Counted from the first letter of the stretch, positions 1 to 5,296 are shown. The stretch: DNA of 5,423 nt from an uncultured Dialister sp. (GCA_900545365.1 UQYL01000049.1:1-5423); one strand, 5' to 3'. Notes: generated from the letters alone by a model not told the origin. Program-made: numbers and translations.

Positions 1-1042
1 CACCCGTCTTTTTTTCTTCCGCTCCTTCCGCGGGCGCGGGTTCCGGCGCGGGCGCCGTGCCTGCGGCCGCTTTCGGCGCCTCTTCCTGGCGCTGTTTTTC
101 TGCGGACGATCTCATTTCCGCCGGACGGACCGCGTCTTCATGGCTGCGGATCTTCTCGCCGGGAAGGATGACGGGGCGGCTCTTTTCCGCGGGTCGCGCC
201 GCGCGGGCGGTCTTCGCGAAGGCGGCAAGGAGGTCGCCGCCCGCCGGAATGGGCTGGAGCCCCGCTTTCAGATCCGGCACGAGGGCAGCCGGCATGAAGC
301 AGAGCGGCGCCGTGCGGCATAAGACGATGCGGGAGCGGATCTCCGGCGCGGAGAGATCGGTCAGCGCGCAGCCAAGATCACGCCGGTCTTCCGTACCGAA
401 GTAGGCTCCGCCTTCGCTGATGACGACACGGCCGAAGGTGTCTTCTTCCCGCGGCGCGAAGAGCGCGTACATCTTCTTCCGCCCGTTTTCCAGCTGCCGG
501 AAGGAGGCCAGAATGAACGGCGGAAGCTGATTCCTGTCCCAGAAGCGGCGGGACAGGCCCGGCAGGGGCTTGCCTTCGCTGAGCTGAGCGCAGAATTTAT
601 TGATATCCCCGCCCCACGCCGGGTCTTCATCGACGGCAAATACGGGGATGGGCGTAAAGAAAGCGTCTCCTTCCATGGAGAGCGGCTCCGCTTCTTTCTG
701 CACGTCATCGAGGACGAAGTATTTATTATTCCGCAGCGCCGGAGTGAAGAGGACGAGGCTGCCGCTCCACTCCGCTTCAAGGGCCTGCCACGCTTCTTTC
801 TCCGAGGGGAAGGACGCGCAGTCGTAGCCGATGCGGCTCATAAATCCGGTAAATCCCATGCGCCGCGCGTCGTCATAGCCCCTGGGCAGCGGCGAAAGGG
901 GCTCCACGAAAAAGCGGTAATCCTGCCCGCCGACGGAGGGCGTGGCCGATTTCAGCCCGGTGCGGATGCGCCCGATCACTTTTCCGTCTTCCTGACGGAA
1001 AGAAGAATACGAATTGTACGAATTGTTCATATAAAATCCCAT
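1..1042 (-). CDS. Hypothetical protein, N-terminal 347 residues (runs off left edge)
   Basis: The frame is open from ATG 1042 to the window edge with no stop, so only the N-terminal part is seen. I do not recognise the family. Residues about 15-270 look globular, with mixed charged, aromatic and hydrophobic content (for example YRFFVEPLSPLPRGYDD near 42-58 and RFWDRNQLPPFILASF near 166-181). No signal peptide or membrane segment is evident. From about residue 303 the chain becomes a low-complexity Ala/Pro/Glu/Lys linker (PAPEPAPAEGAEEKK near 330-345), which suggests that a further domain lies beyond the edge. ATG 1042 is preferred because AGAGGA (1056-1051) lies 8 nt upstream. ATG 1030 (Met5) has only a weak site. 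The gene follows the terminator of the corC operon and seems to have its own promoter and a leader of about 165 nt. Reality of the gene is well supported by the long frame, RBS and promoter; function is unknown. Confidence 0.85.
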   Translation of the reverse strand, partial: MGFYMNNSYNSYSSFRQEDGKVIGRIRTGLKSATPSVGGQDYRFFVEPLSPLPRGYDDARRMGFTGFMSRIGYDCASFPSEKEAWQALEAEWSGSLVLFTPALRNNKYFVLDDVQKEAEPLSMEGDAFFTPIPVFAVDEDPAWGGDINKFCAQLSEGKPLPGLSRRFWDRNQLPPFILASFRQLENGRKKMYALFAPREEDTFGRVVISEGGAYFGTEDRRDLGCALTDLSAPEIRSRIVLCRTAPLCFMPAALVPDLKAGLQPIPAGGDLLAAFAKTARAARPAEKSRPVILPGEKIRSHEDAVRPAEMRSSAEKQRQEEAPKAAAGTAPAPEPAPAEGAEEKKTG

Positions 1043-1050
1043 TTTAAATT

Positions 1051-1056
1051 TCCTCT
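1051..1056 (-). promoter_or_regulatory. Ribosome binding site of the 1-1042 gene
   Basis: AGAGGA on the minus strand sits 8 nt before ATG 1042. It favours this start over ATG 1030, four codons downstream. Confidence 0.7.
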
Positions 1057-1061
1057 TTTCC

Positions 1062-1077
1062 GCATCATTGCTGATGC
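1062..1077 (-). promoter_or_regulatory. Leader hairpin with GCAA tetraloop next to the RBS
   Basis: On the minus strand GCATCA-GCAA-TGATGC forms a perfect 6-bp stem closed by a GNRA-type tetraloop. It ends 5 nt before the AGAGGA ribosome binding site of the 1-1042 gene. There is no T-tract after it, so it is not a terminator. A role in translation control or mRNA stability is inference. Confidence 0.5.
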
Positions 1078-1114
1078 TTTTAAATCCGGCCTTTCATGAA
1101 GGATGACCCTTCCC

Positions 1115-1131
1115 GATCACGGCCAATGATC
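1115..1131 (-). promoter_or_regulatory. Second leader hairpin (GATCA/TGATC)
   Basis: A 5-bp inverted repeat, GATCA and TGATC with a 7-nt loop, lies in the untranslated leader of the 1-1042 gene. It is short and could arise by chance; it is listed because it is one of three stems in the same leader. Confidence 0.3.
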
Positions 1132-1159
1132 TTTCAAATGATGTTAAATTGAATTTTCC

Positions 1160-1174
1160 CGAAGGCTCTGCCTT
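1160..1174 (-). promoter_or_regulatory. Third leader hairpin (GAAGGC/GCCTTC)
   Basis: On the minus strand GAAGGC-AGA-GCCTTC is a perfect 6-bp stem with a 3-nt loop near the 5' end of the presumed leader of the 1-1042 gene. A GGGAAAATTC stretch follows it rather than a T-run, so it is not an evident terminator in the gene's direction. On the plus strand it is followed by TTTAAAAA, but no plus-strand gene ends here. Confidence 0.4.
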
Positions 1175-1212
1175 CTTTAAAAACCGCCTGCCCTCCTTTC
1201 CCGCGTCTTTTT

Positions 1213-1221
1213 ATTGTAGCA
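1213..1221 (-). promoter_or_regulatory. Probable extended -10 promoter for the 1-1042 gene
   Basis: The minus strand reads TGC-TACAAT, an extended -10 element (TGn plus a one-mismatch TATAAT). At 17-bp spacing the -35 position is only T-rich (TTTTTT, 1241-1236) and overlaps the T-tract of the preceding terminator. Transcription would start near 1206, giving a leader of about 165 nt. No better promoter was seen nearer the gene. Confidence 0.5.
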
Positions 1222-1235
1222 CAGGAAAATGCCGC

Positions 1236-1268
1236 AAAAAATACCGGCCCCCAACAGGAGCCGGCCGG
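1236..1268 (-). terminator. Intrinsic terminator of the corC operon
   Basis: Two bases after the TGA at 1271-1273, the minus strand has CCGGCC (1268-1263) pairing with GGCCGG (1249-1244), followed by TA and a run of six T (1241-1236). An inner GGCTCC/GGGGCC pairing is an alternative fold. The GC stem plus T-run directly after a stop codon is typical of Rho-independent termination. Confidence 0.8.
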
Positions 1269-1270
1269 AA

Positions 1271-2221
1271 TCAGTCGTCGTCTTCAATGATCAGACGGAT
1301 CTTCTTCCCTTTTTTCTTATCTTTTTTGTCTTTCTTCTTTTTCGCTTTCTCTTTATCTTTCTTTTTCTTCTCTTTCTCCTTGTCTTTTTTCTTTTTTTCT
1401 TTCTCTTTCTTATCTTTCTTTTCCTTCTTCTCTTTTTCTTTGCGTTCTTTCTTTTCTTTATCTTTCACCGCGGCGGAGCGGAGCGCTTCTTTCCGGCGTT
1501 TTTCATCTTTCATGAAATAGTCGTCGTCATCGTTTTCCTCCGGCTCTTCGCTTTCTTCCTCTGCCTCTTCGGCGTCTTCTTCATCCTCCGGTTCTTCCTC
1601 ATCGGCAGCGTCTTCCGATTCTTCGCCGTCGGCCTCTTCTTCGCCTTCCGGCGCTTCTCCGTCAGCCGCTTCTTCCGTTTCTCCGCCGCTCACTTCTCCG
1701 TCTTCCGGTATTTCCTCATCGGCGGCGTTTTCCGATTCTCCGCCGACGGTCTCTTCTTCGCCTTCCGGCGCTTCTTCCTCAGCAGCTTCCGCCGCTTCTT
1801 CGGCAGCCCCCGGCGCTTCCGTCATTTCTTCTTCCTCTGCGGCCGCTTCCGCTTCTTCCGGCTGTTCCGCCGCTTTCGGCGCGCCGCCCATATCGATGGC
1901 GATATCCATGATCTCCTTCGGCTGCCCCTCGTCATCGGGCGTGCCGATGATGTGGCTCGTATATTCCAGACGGGAGAGCTCATCCATGCCCGCGGCGGGG
2001 TCTTCCGCTTCCCGGTCTTTCAGAAAAGCGTCGATCGTTTCCTCCATCATGACGGCGAGAGAGAAAATGCGGCGCAGGCGGAGCTCTTCTTCCGCCAGCT
2101 CCTCGCCGAAAGCACCCCCTTCCAGGCGGCGGGAGAGATACTGCTCATCCTCCAGCAGCTGGCGGTGGATCTCCAGCAGCGCGTCTTCCAGGGAATTCTT
2201 CCATTCCTTATTCTCTTTCAT
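1271..2221 (-). CDS. Charge-segregated low-complexity protein coupled to corC
   Basis: The protein is 316 or 317 residues and is not a family I recognise. Numbering from the upstream ATG (2224), it has four parts: a folded-looking, partly helical N-terminus (1-112, with SLEDALLEIHRQLLEDEQYL near 11-30); an acidic Ala/Glu block (about 120-235) with roughly 20-residue repeats; a basic block (239-308) that is mostly Lys with Glu and Asp; and a short tail, IRLIIEDDD. There is no signal peptide or membrane segment, so it is probably cytoplasmic. The upstream gene's TGA (2223-2221) overlaps two adjacent ATGs at 2224 and 2221. GGAAGGAG (2234-2227) is only 2 nt from the first but 5 nt from the second, so ATG 2221 is chosen. 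The stop/start overlap implies translational coupling to the CorC-like protein, perhaps as a cytosolic partner (inference). Lys codons alternate AAA and AAG in a purine-rich strand. A long real frame with an RBS and terminator makes the gene likely genuine; its function is unknown. Confidence 0.85.
   Translation of the reverse strand: MKENKEWKNSLEDALLEIHRQLLEDEQYLSRRLEGGAFGEELAEEELRLRRIFSLAVMMEETIDAFLKDREAEDPAAGMDELSRLEYTSHIIGTPDDEGQPKEIMDIAIDMGGAPKAAEQPEEAEAAAEEEEMTEAPGAAEEAAEAAEEEAPEGEEETVGGESENAADEEIPEDGEVSGGETEEAADGEAPEGEEEADGEESEDAADEEEPEDEEDAEEAEEESEEPEENDDDDYFMKDEKRRKEALRSAAVKDKEKKERKEKEKKEKKDKKEKEKKKKDKEKEKKKKDKEKAKKKKDKKDKKKGKKIRLIIEDDD
1306..1467. repeat. Long polypyrimidine (plus) / polypurine (minus) tract
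   Basis: This stretch encodes the lysine-rich block of the minus-strand gene and is almost wholly C/T on the plus strand. It contains uninterrupted pyrimidine runs at 1356-1381 (26 nt), 1383-1411 (29 nt) and 1413-1441 (29 nt), separated by single purines. Such tracts can slip in replication or form triplex DNA (known behaviour of the sequence class; not shown here). Confidence 0.8.
1634..1658. repeat. 25-bp direct repeat, copy 1
   Basis: This 25-bp stretch recurs exactly at 1751-1775, 117 bp (39 codons) away. It encodes the APEGEEE element of the acidic repeat block. The spacing is a whole number of codons, about two repeat units of the protein. Confidence 0.75.
1751..1775. repeat. 25-bp direct repeat, copy 2
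   Basis: Exact match to 1634-1658 within the acidic repeat block of the minus-strand charge-segregated protein. It suggests that the block grew by in-frame duplication. Confidence 0.75.
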
Positions 2222-3579
2222 CATTTCTCCTTCCCGGCAGGAGCCTCCTGCCTTTCTGTCACAAGGACTTTATCGATCTTCCGATTGTCGCAGTCGACGA
2301 TCTCGAAGACAAAACGGTCATATTCGACGGTCTCCGTCTCTTTCGGGATGTATCCCAGCAGGTAAACGATGAATCCCGCCAGTGTCTTATAATAATCTCC
2401 CGCTTCGCCGGGCAGTTCTTCTTCAATGTGGAAATGTTCCCGGAAGTCGTCGATGCTGCACAGCCCTTCCACCAGCCAGGAATTGTCCGTCCGGCGGATG
2501 AAGCGGTTCTTCTCTTCCATGATGTCTTCCGCGTCGCCCGGCATGGTGCCGACGATCTTTTCCAGCACGTCGTGGAGCGTGATGAGCCCGGAGAGCGCGC
2601 CGTATTCGTCGATGACCACCGCTTCGTGGACGCCTTTGTCGTGGAAATGCTGGAGCACCTTCACGAGGGTGAGCGTCTCCGGAATGAAGACGGGCTGCCG
2701 CTTCACCGCCTGAATGGCGTCTCTCACGTCCCGCCCCGGGCCGCCTTTGTGGCAGTCCATGAGCACGTCCGACAGATCGACGATGCCCAGGAATTCATCA
2801 AGAGAGCCTTTCCCCACAGGCAGGCGGAAATGGCTGCTCTCTTCGATGGCTTTCCAGATCTCTTCCGGCGGATCTTCGATATCGATCCACGTGAGCTGCG
2901 TCCGGGCGGTCATGCAGTCCGCCGCGGTGAGGTCGTCCAGCTGGAAGACCCGGTCGACGAGGATCGGCTCGGCCTTGTCAAAGGTGCCCATGCGCGCGCC
3001 CTGGCGGAGGAGGACCCGGATCTCGTCTTCCGACACGGGCTGTTCTTTGTTCATATCGATGCCGATGAGGCGGATGACGATCTTCGTGGACCACACGCTG
3101 AATACGACGAGGGGCCGGCACAGCGCGGAGAACATGAGCATGGGCTTGGCGATGGCGCAGGACGCTTTCTCCGGCAGCGCGATGGCCAGCCATTTCGGCG
3201 CGAGCTCGCCCAGGATGAGGGTGGCGTAGGTCACGATGGAAATGACGATGGCCATGGCCAGCCCCTGCGCGTACGGCGCGATCGCCGGGAACTGCGAGAG
3301 CTCCGCTGCGAGAGGCACCGCCAGCGACGCGCCGGAATACATGCCCGTCAGAATGCCGATGGCGGTGATGCCGATCTGGATGGTGGAGAAGAGATTTTCC
3401 GGATTGTCCGCGATCTTCAGCGCGTACTCCGCGTTTTTATTTCCCTTCTTGATCATCTCCCGGAGCTTTGTCTTCCGGGAGCCCACCACGGCGATCTCCG
3501 TCATGGAGCAGATCCCGTTGAAAATGATCAGGACAAAAATAATCAGTATCTCCGTCCATATCTGCCCGCCATCGTCCAT
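2221..3579 (-). CDS. CNNM/CorC (HlyC/CorC) family membrane protein with CBS pair
   Basis: This 452-residue protein has the usual length and order of the hemolysin C/CorC family. It starts with an N-terminal CNNM/DUF21 membrane domain (about 7-175), with hydrophobic segments near 11-32, 64-90, 104-124 and 145-172. Family-type motifs there are SMTEIAVVGSRKTKLREM (25-42), NLFSTIQIGITAIGIL (62-77) and GELAPKWLA (124-132). Next come two CBS domains (about 222-278 and 286-342, the second with VVIDEYGALSGLITLHDVLE at 321-340). A C-terminal CorC_HlyC transporter-associated domain follows (about 360-440; WLVEGLCSIDDF). Family members sit in the inner membrane and are linked to Mg2+ or Co2+ export or resistance, often tuned by nucleotide binding to the CBS pair; the ion here cannot be read from sequence. 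ATG 3579 follows GGAAAGG by about 11 nt, slightly long; no better in-frame start is present. It is first in an operon with the charge-segregated protein, and diverges from the TauE/SafE pair. Confidence 0.93.
   Translation of the reverse strand: MDDGGQIWTEILIIFVLIIFNGICSMTEIAVVGSRKTKLREMIKKGNKNAEYALKIADNPENLFSTIQIGITAIGILTGMYSGASLAVPLAAELSQFPAIAPYAQGLAMAIVISIVTYATLILGELAPKWLAIALPEKASCAIAKPMLMFSALCRPLVVFSVWSTKIVIRLIGIDMNKEQPVSEDEIRVLLRQGARMGTFDKAEPILVDRVFQLDDLTAADCMTARTQLTWIDIEDPPEEIWKAIEESSHFRLPVGKGSLDEFLGIVDLSDVLMDCHKGGPGRDVRDAIQAVKRQPVFIPETLTLVKVLQHFHDKGVHEAVVIDEYGALSGLITLHDVLEKIVGTMPGDAEDIMEEKNRFIRRTDNSWLVEGLCSIDDFREHFHIEEELPGEAGDYYKTLAGFIVYLLGYIPKETETVEYDRFVFEIVDCDNRKIDKVLVTERQEAPAGKEK
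2227..2234 (-). promoter_or_regulatory. RBS of the charge-segregated protein, deciding its start
   Basis: GGAAGGAG lies inside the 3' end of the corC-like gene. It is 2 nt from ATG 2224 and 5 nt from ATG 2221, so the second of the two adjacent ATGs is more likely used. The TGATG overlap favours reinitiation by ribosomes ending on the upstream gene. Confidence 0.7.
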
Positions 3580-3611
3580 ATACCCGACATCCTTTCCTTT
3601 TTGAATGAAGC

Positions 3612-3629
3612 CGCCCCTTCTCCGGGGCG
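3612..3629 (-). promoter_or_regulatory. GC-rich hairpin in the corC leader
   Basis: CGCCCC and GGGGCG form a perfect 6-bp stem with a 6-nt loop, inside the roughly 57-nt leader between the 3643-3651 promoter and the corC start. On the plus strand the stem is followed, after 5 nt, by seven T (3635-3641), so it could also stop transcription running rightwards, although no plus-strand gene ends here. The leader is too short for a known Mg2+ riboswitch. Confidence 0.5.
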
Positions 3630-3642
3630 TCCCGTTTTTTTC

Positions 3643-3651
3643 ATTATAACA
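3643..3651 (-). promoter_or_regulatory. Extended -10 promoter of the corC operon
   Basis: The minus strand reads TGT-TATAAT, a perfect extended -10. A -35 is not clear: TTTACA lies at 20-bp spacing, and a perfect TTGACA (3685-3680) is 31 bp away, too far to pair with this -10. Transcription would start near 3636. Confidence 0.65.
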
Positions 3652-3697
3652 TGAAAGGCCCCGTTTCCTGTAAAAGTCATGTCAAGACAAAAATTCC

Positions 3698-3723
3698 CCG
3701 CCCTGTCTGTACAGATCGGGCGG
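3698..3723. promoter_or_regulatory. 26-bp inverted repeat upstream of the permease pair; possible operator
   Basis: Arms CCGCCC and GGGCGG flank a perfect 10-bp palindromic core (TCTGTACAGA). Only the two base pairs between core and arms fail to match. The dyad centre is about 20 bp before the start of the TATAAT at 3730-3735, so it covers the -35 position, where a repressor or activator could act. As RNA read leftwards it is a stem followed by GGAA and five T (3693-3689), so a minus-strand terminator is an alternative reading. Confidence 0.5.
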
Positions 3724-3729
3724 CGCGCT

Positions 3730-3735
3730 TATAAT
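3730..3735 (+). promoter_or_regulatory. -10 element of the TauE/SafE pair
   Basis: This is a perfect TATAAT 26 bp before the GGAGG ribosome binding site region begins. No good -35 is present at 16-19 bp spacing (CTGTAC at 17 bp), and that position is occupied by the 26-bp dyad. This fits a promoter that depends on a bound regulator, or a weak one. Confidence 0.65.
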
Positions 3736-3754
3736 AGGGGAGAAACCTTGATTC

Positions 3755-3760
3755 GGGAGG
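3755..3760 (+). promoter_or_regulatory. RBS of the first permease gene, deciding its start
   Basis: GGGAGG is 1 nt from ATG 3762 and 7 nt from ATG 3768. The second spacing is normal, so translation should begin at 3768. This also makes the protein begin MFSY, exactly as its tandem paralogue does. Confidence 0.8.
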
Positions 3761-3764
3761 AATG

Positions 3765-4505
3765 CCCATGTTTTCCTATTTCTTCGAAGAGCCGCTGAAA
3801 TGCCTCCTCTTCGCCGTCATCATCTTCGCCGCCAATGTGATCCAGACCATCACGGGATTTGCCGGCGTCATGCTCGCGCTGCCGCCGTCGCTCCTTCTTC
3901 TCGGCCCGGACATGGCAAAGGCCGCGGTGAATCTCCTCACCTGGTCCACCAGCGTATACCTGGCGTGGAAAAACCGCCGGTACATCGAGCGGCGGGAATT
4001 TTTCCGCATCATTTTCTTCATGGCCATCGGCGCGGCGGCGGGCATCGTCCTCTATGATTCCGTCAATCCGGCGCTGCTCATCCCCTGCTACGGCGCGGTG
4101 ATCATCGCGGTAGCCCTGAAAAATATCCTTCTGAAGCCCTCGGACGCGCCCCTTCCCCGTTGGGCTCCTGTGCCCATCCTCCTCGGCGCCGGCGTCATCC
4201 ACGGCCTCTTCGTCTCCGGCGGCGCTCTCCTCGTGATCTATCTGGCGGCCGCCTTCCGGGACAAGCACCAGTTCCGGGCGAACGCCTCCGCCGTCTGGGC
4301 GCTGCTCAATATTTTCCTCATGGTCTCGGACTATGAGAAAGGCCTCTGGAACGGAGAGCTCCTGACGCTCACCGCCGTCGCCGCCGTCCCGCTCATCCTG
4401 GCGGTGTGGCTGGGAAACCGCATCCACAGCCGCATCGATCAGACACTGTTCAATCGTCTCACTTACGGCCTGCTCCTGCTCGCAGGCGCCATGATCCTCC
4501 TGTGA
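3765..4505 (+). repeat. Tandem gene duplication, unit 1 (741 bp)
   Basis: Unit 1 runs from the CCC before ATG 3768 to the TGA at 4505. It is directly followed by unit 2 at 4506-5246, of the same length and beginning with the same CCCATGTTTTCCTAT. The units align without gaps and keep exact 41-, 30- and 28-bp blocks (for example 4183-4223 and 4924-4964). Confidence 0.85.
3768..4505 (+). CDS. TauE/SafE-family membrane permease, copy 1
   Basis: This 245-residue, very hydrophobic protein has the length and layout of TauE/SafE (formerly DUF81) permeases. There are about eight membrane segments in two halves: roughly 10-27, 31-48, 79-96 and 101-121, then 134-160, 172-188, 199-216 and 229-245. Each half carries a glycine-rich family-type motif: TGFAGVMLALP (29-39) and GAGVIHGLFVSGGALLVIY (140-158). 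Charged loops such as WKNRRYIERRE (67-77) and FRDKHQFRANAS (163-174) lie between segments. Family members move small anions such as sulfite, sulfoacetate or related organosulfur compounds across the inner membrane; the substrate here is not determinable, and no sulfur-metabolism gene is in the window. The start at 3768 is set by the RBS; ATG 3762 would add only Met-Pro. It is the first gene of a two-gene unit with its own promoter, and the stop is 3 nt before the next ATG. Confidence 0.9.
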   Translation: MFSYFFEEPLKCLLFAVIIFAANVIQTITGFAGVMLALPPSLLLLGPDMAKAAVNLLTWSTSVYLAWKNRRYIERREFFRIIFFMAIGAAAGIVLYDSVNPALLIPCYGAVIIAVALKNILLKPSDAPLPRWAPVPILLGAGVIHGLFVSGGALLVIYLAAAFRDKHQFRANASAVWALLNIFLMVSDYEKGLWNGELLTLTAVAAVPLILAVWLGNRIHSRIDQTLFNRLTYGLLLLAGAMILL

Positions 4506-5246
4506 CCCATGTTTTCCTATCTCTCTTCTTATCCCCTCACGTGCGCGCTCTTTGCGGCAGTCATCTTCGCGGCAAACGTTCTTCAGGTGCTCACGGGATT
4601 CGCCGGAGTCATGCTCTCGCTCCCGGCGGGCATCCTTCTCGTCGGGCCGGACATGGCGAAAGCCTCCATCAATGTGCTCAGCTGGATCGTCAACGCCGCC
4701 GTGGCATGGCAGAACCGGCAGTACCTCGACCGGCGGGAGCTCATGCGCATCATTTTCTTCATGGCTTTCGGCACCGCCGCGGGCATCGCCCTCTACGGCG
4801 CGGCGGACCCGGCGCTGCTCATCCCCTGCTACGGCGCGCTCATCATCGCGGTGGCCCTGAAAAATCTTCTCCTCTCTCCGCCGTCCGGAGCTTTCCCGAA
4901 ATGGGCGGCCCTGCCCGTCCTCTTCGGCGCCGGCGTCATCCACGGCCTCTTCGTCTCCGGCGGCACGCTCCTCGTCATCTACCTGGCGGCGGTCTTCCGG
5001 GACAAACACCGCTTCCGGGCGAACGCCTCCGCCGTCTGGGTGGCGCTCAATCTCTTCCTCATGGTCTCCGACTATGAAAAGGGACTCTACAACGGCGAAT
5101 TTCTCACGCTCACCGTCCTGTCCCTCCCGGCGCTCGCCGCCGCGCTCCTCGCGGGCAACGCCATTCACGACCGGATCGATCAGAAACTCTTCGACCGGCT
5201 CACCTACGGCCTGCTGGTGATCGCCGGAACGATGATCCTCCTCTGA
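4506..5246 (+). repeat. Tandem gene duplication, unit 2 (741 bp)
   Basis: Head-to-tail second copy of the 741-bp unit at 3765-4505. The duplicated segment starts 3 nt before the ATG and so leaves out the Shine-Dalgarno of the first copy. Confidence 0.85.
4509..5246 (+). CDS. TauE/SafE-family membrane permease, copy 2
   Basis: This is a 245-residue paralogue of the preceding gene. It aligns end to end with no gap; by hand count about 167 of 245 residues (68%) match. The same family motifs are kept: LTGFAGVMLSLP (28-39), PALLIPCYGA (101-110) and GAGVIHGLFVSGGTLLVIY (140-158). Differences gather in the loops and some helices (61-66, 121-130, 201-213), which would suit a changed substrate or partner surface (inference). 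The start is 3 nt after the upstream TGA, and no purine-rich Shine-Dalgarno precedes it, so translation very likely depends on the upstream gene. A terminator follows 12 nt downstream. It could be a second independent exporter or one half of a heteromeric one; the sequence does not decide. Confidence 0.9.
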   Translation: MFSYLSSYPLTCALFAAVIFAANVLQVLTGFAGVMLSLPAGILLVGPDMAKASINVLSWIVNAAVAWQNRQYLDRRELMRIIFFMAFGTAAGIALYGAADPALLIPCYGALIIAVALKNLLLSPPSGAFPKWAALPVLFGAGVIHGLFVSGGTLLVIYLAAVFRDKHRFRANASAVWVALNLFLMVSDYEKGLYNGEFLTLTVLSLPALAAALLAGNAIHDRIDQKLFDRLTYGLLVIAGTMILL

Positions 5247-5258
5247 AAAAGAGCAAAT

Positions 5259-5290
5259 AAAAAGAGCTGTCCTCCGCAGCTCTCTTTTTA
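5259..5290. terminator. Bidirectional intrinsic terminator between convergent genes
   Basis: AGAGCTG (5263-5269) pairs with CAGCTCT (5277-5283) around a 7-nt loop. Five A precede the stem and CTTTTTA follows it, so it works on either strand. It serves the permease pair (stop 5246) and the minus-strand gene ending at 5297. Confidence 0.85.
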
Positions 5291-5296
5291 TTGTCT

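Noticed and set aside
361..780. 139-codon minus-strand Ser/Arg-rich frame
   Set aside because: It overlaps the longer 1-1042 minus-strand gene in another frame and has no RBS; the longer frame has a natural composition and a good start.
1306..1467. Non-coding simple repeat rather than coding sequence
   Set aside because: The frame stays open through the tract, continues into a distinct tail and stop, and is followed at once by a terminator, so it is coding.
1229..2365. 378-codon plus-strand Phe/Leu-rich frame that looks like membrane segments
   Set aside because: It is the complement of the Lys- and Glu-rich codons of the minus-strand gene; Phe/Leu richness follows from the polypyrimidine strand.
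3580..3636. Mg2+-sensing riboswitch in the corC leader
   Set aside because: The likely leader is only about 57 nt with one simple hairpin, far too short for the known Mg2+ riboswitch classes.
2428..3654. 408-codon plus-strand open frame
   Set aside because: It is antisense to the well-supported CorC/CNNM gene, with His/Arg/Asp-rich composition typical of a shadow frame.
3680..3685. Perfect minus-strand TTGACA as a -35 for corC
   Set aside because: It is 31 bp from the only good -10 (3643-3648), and no -10 lies at 16-18 bp from it.
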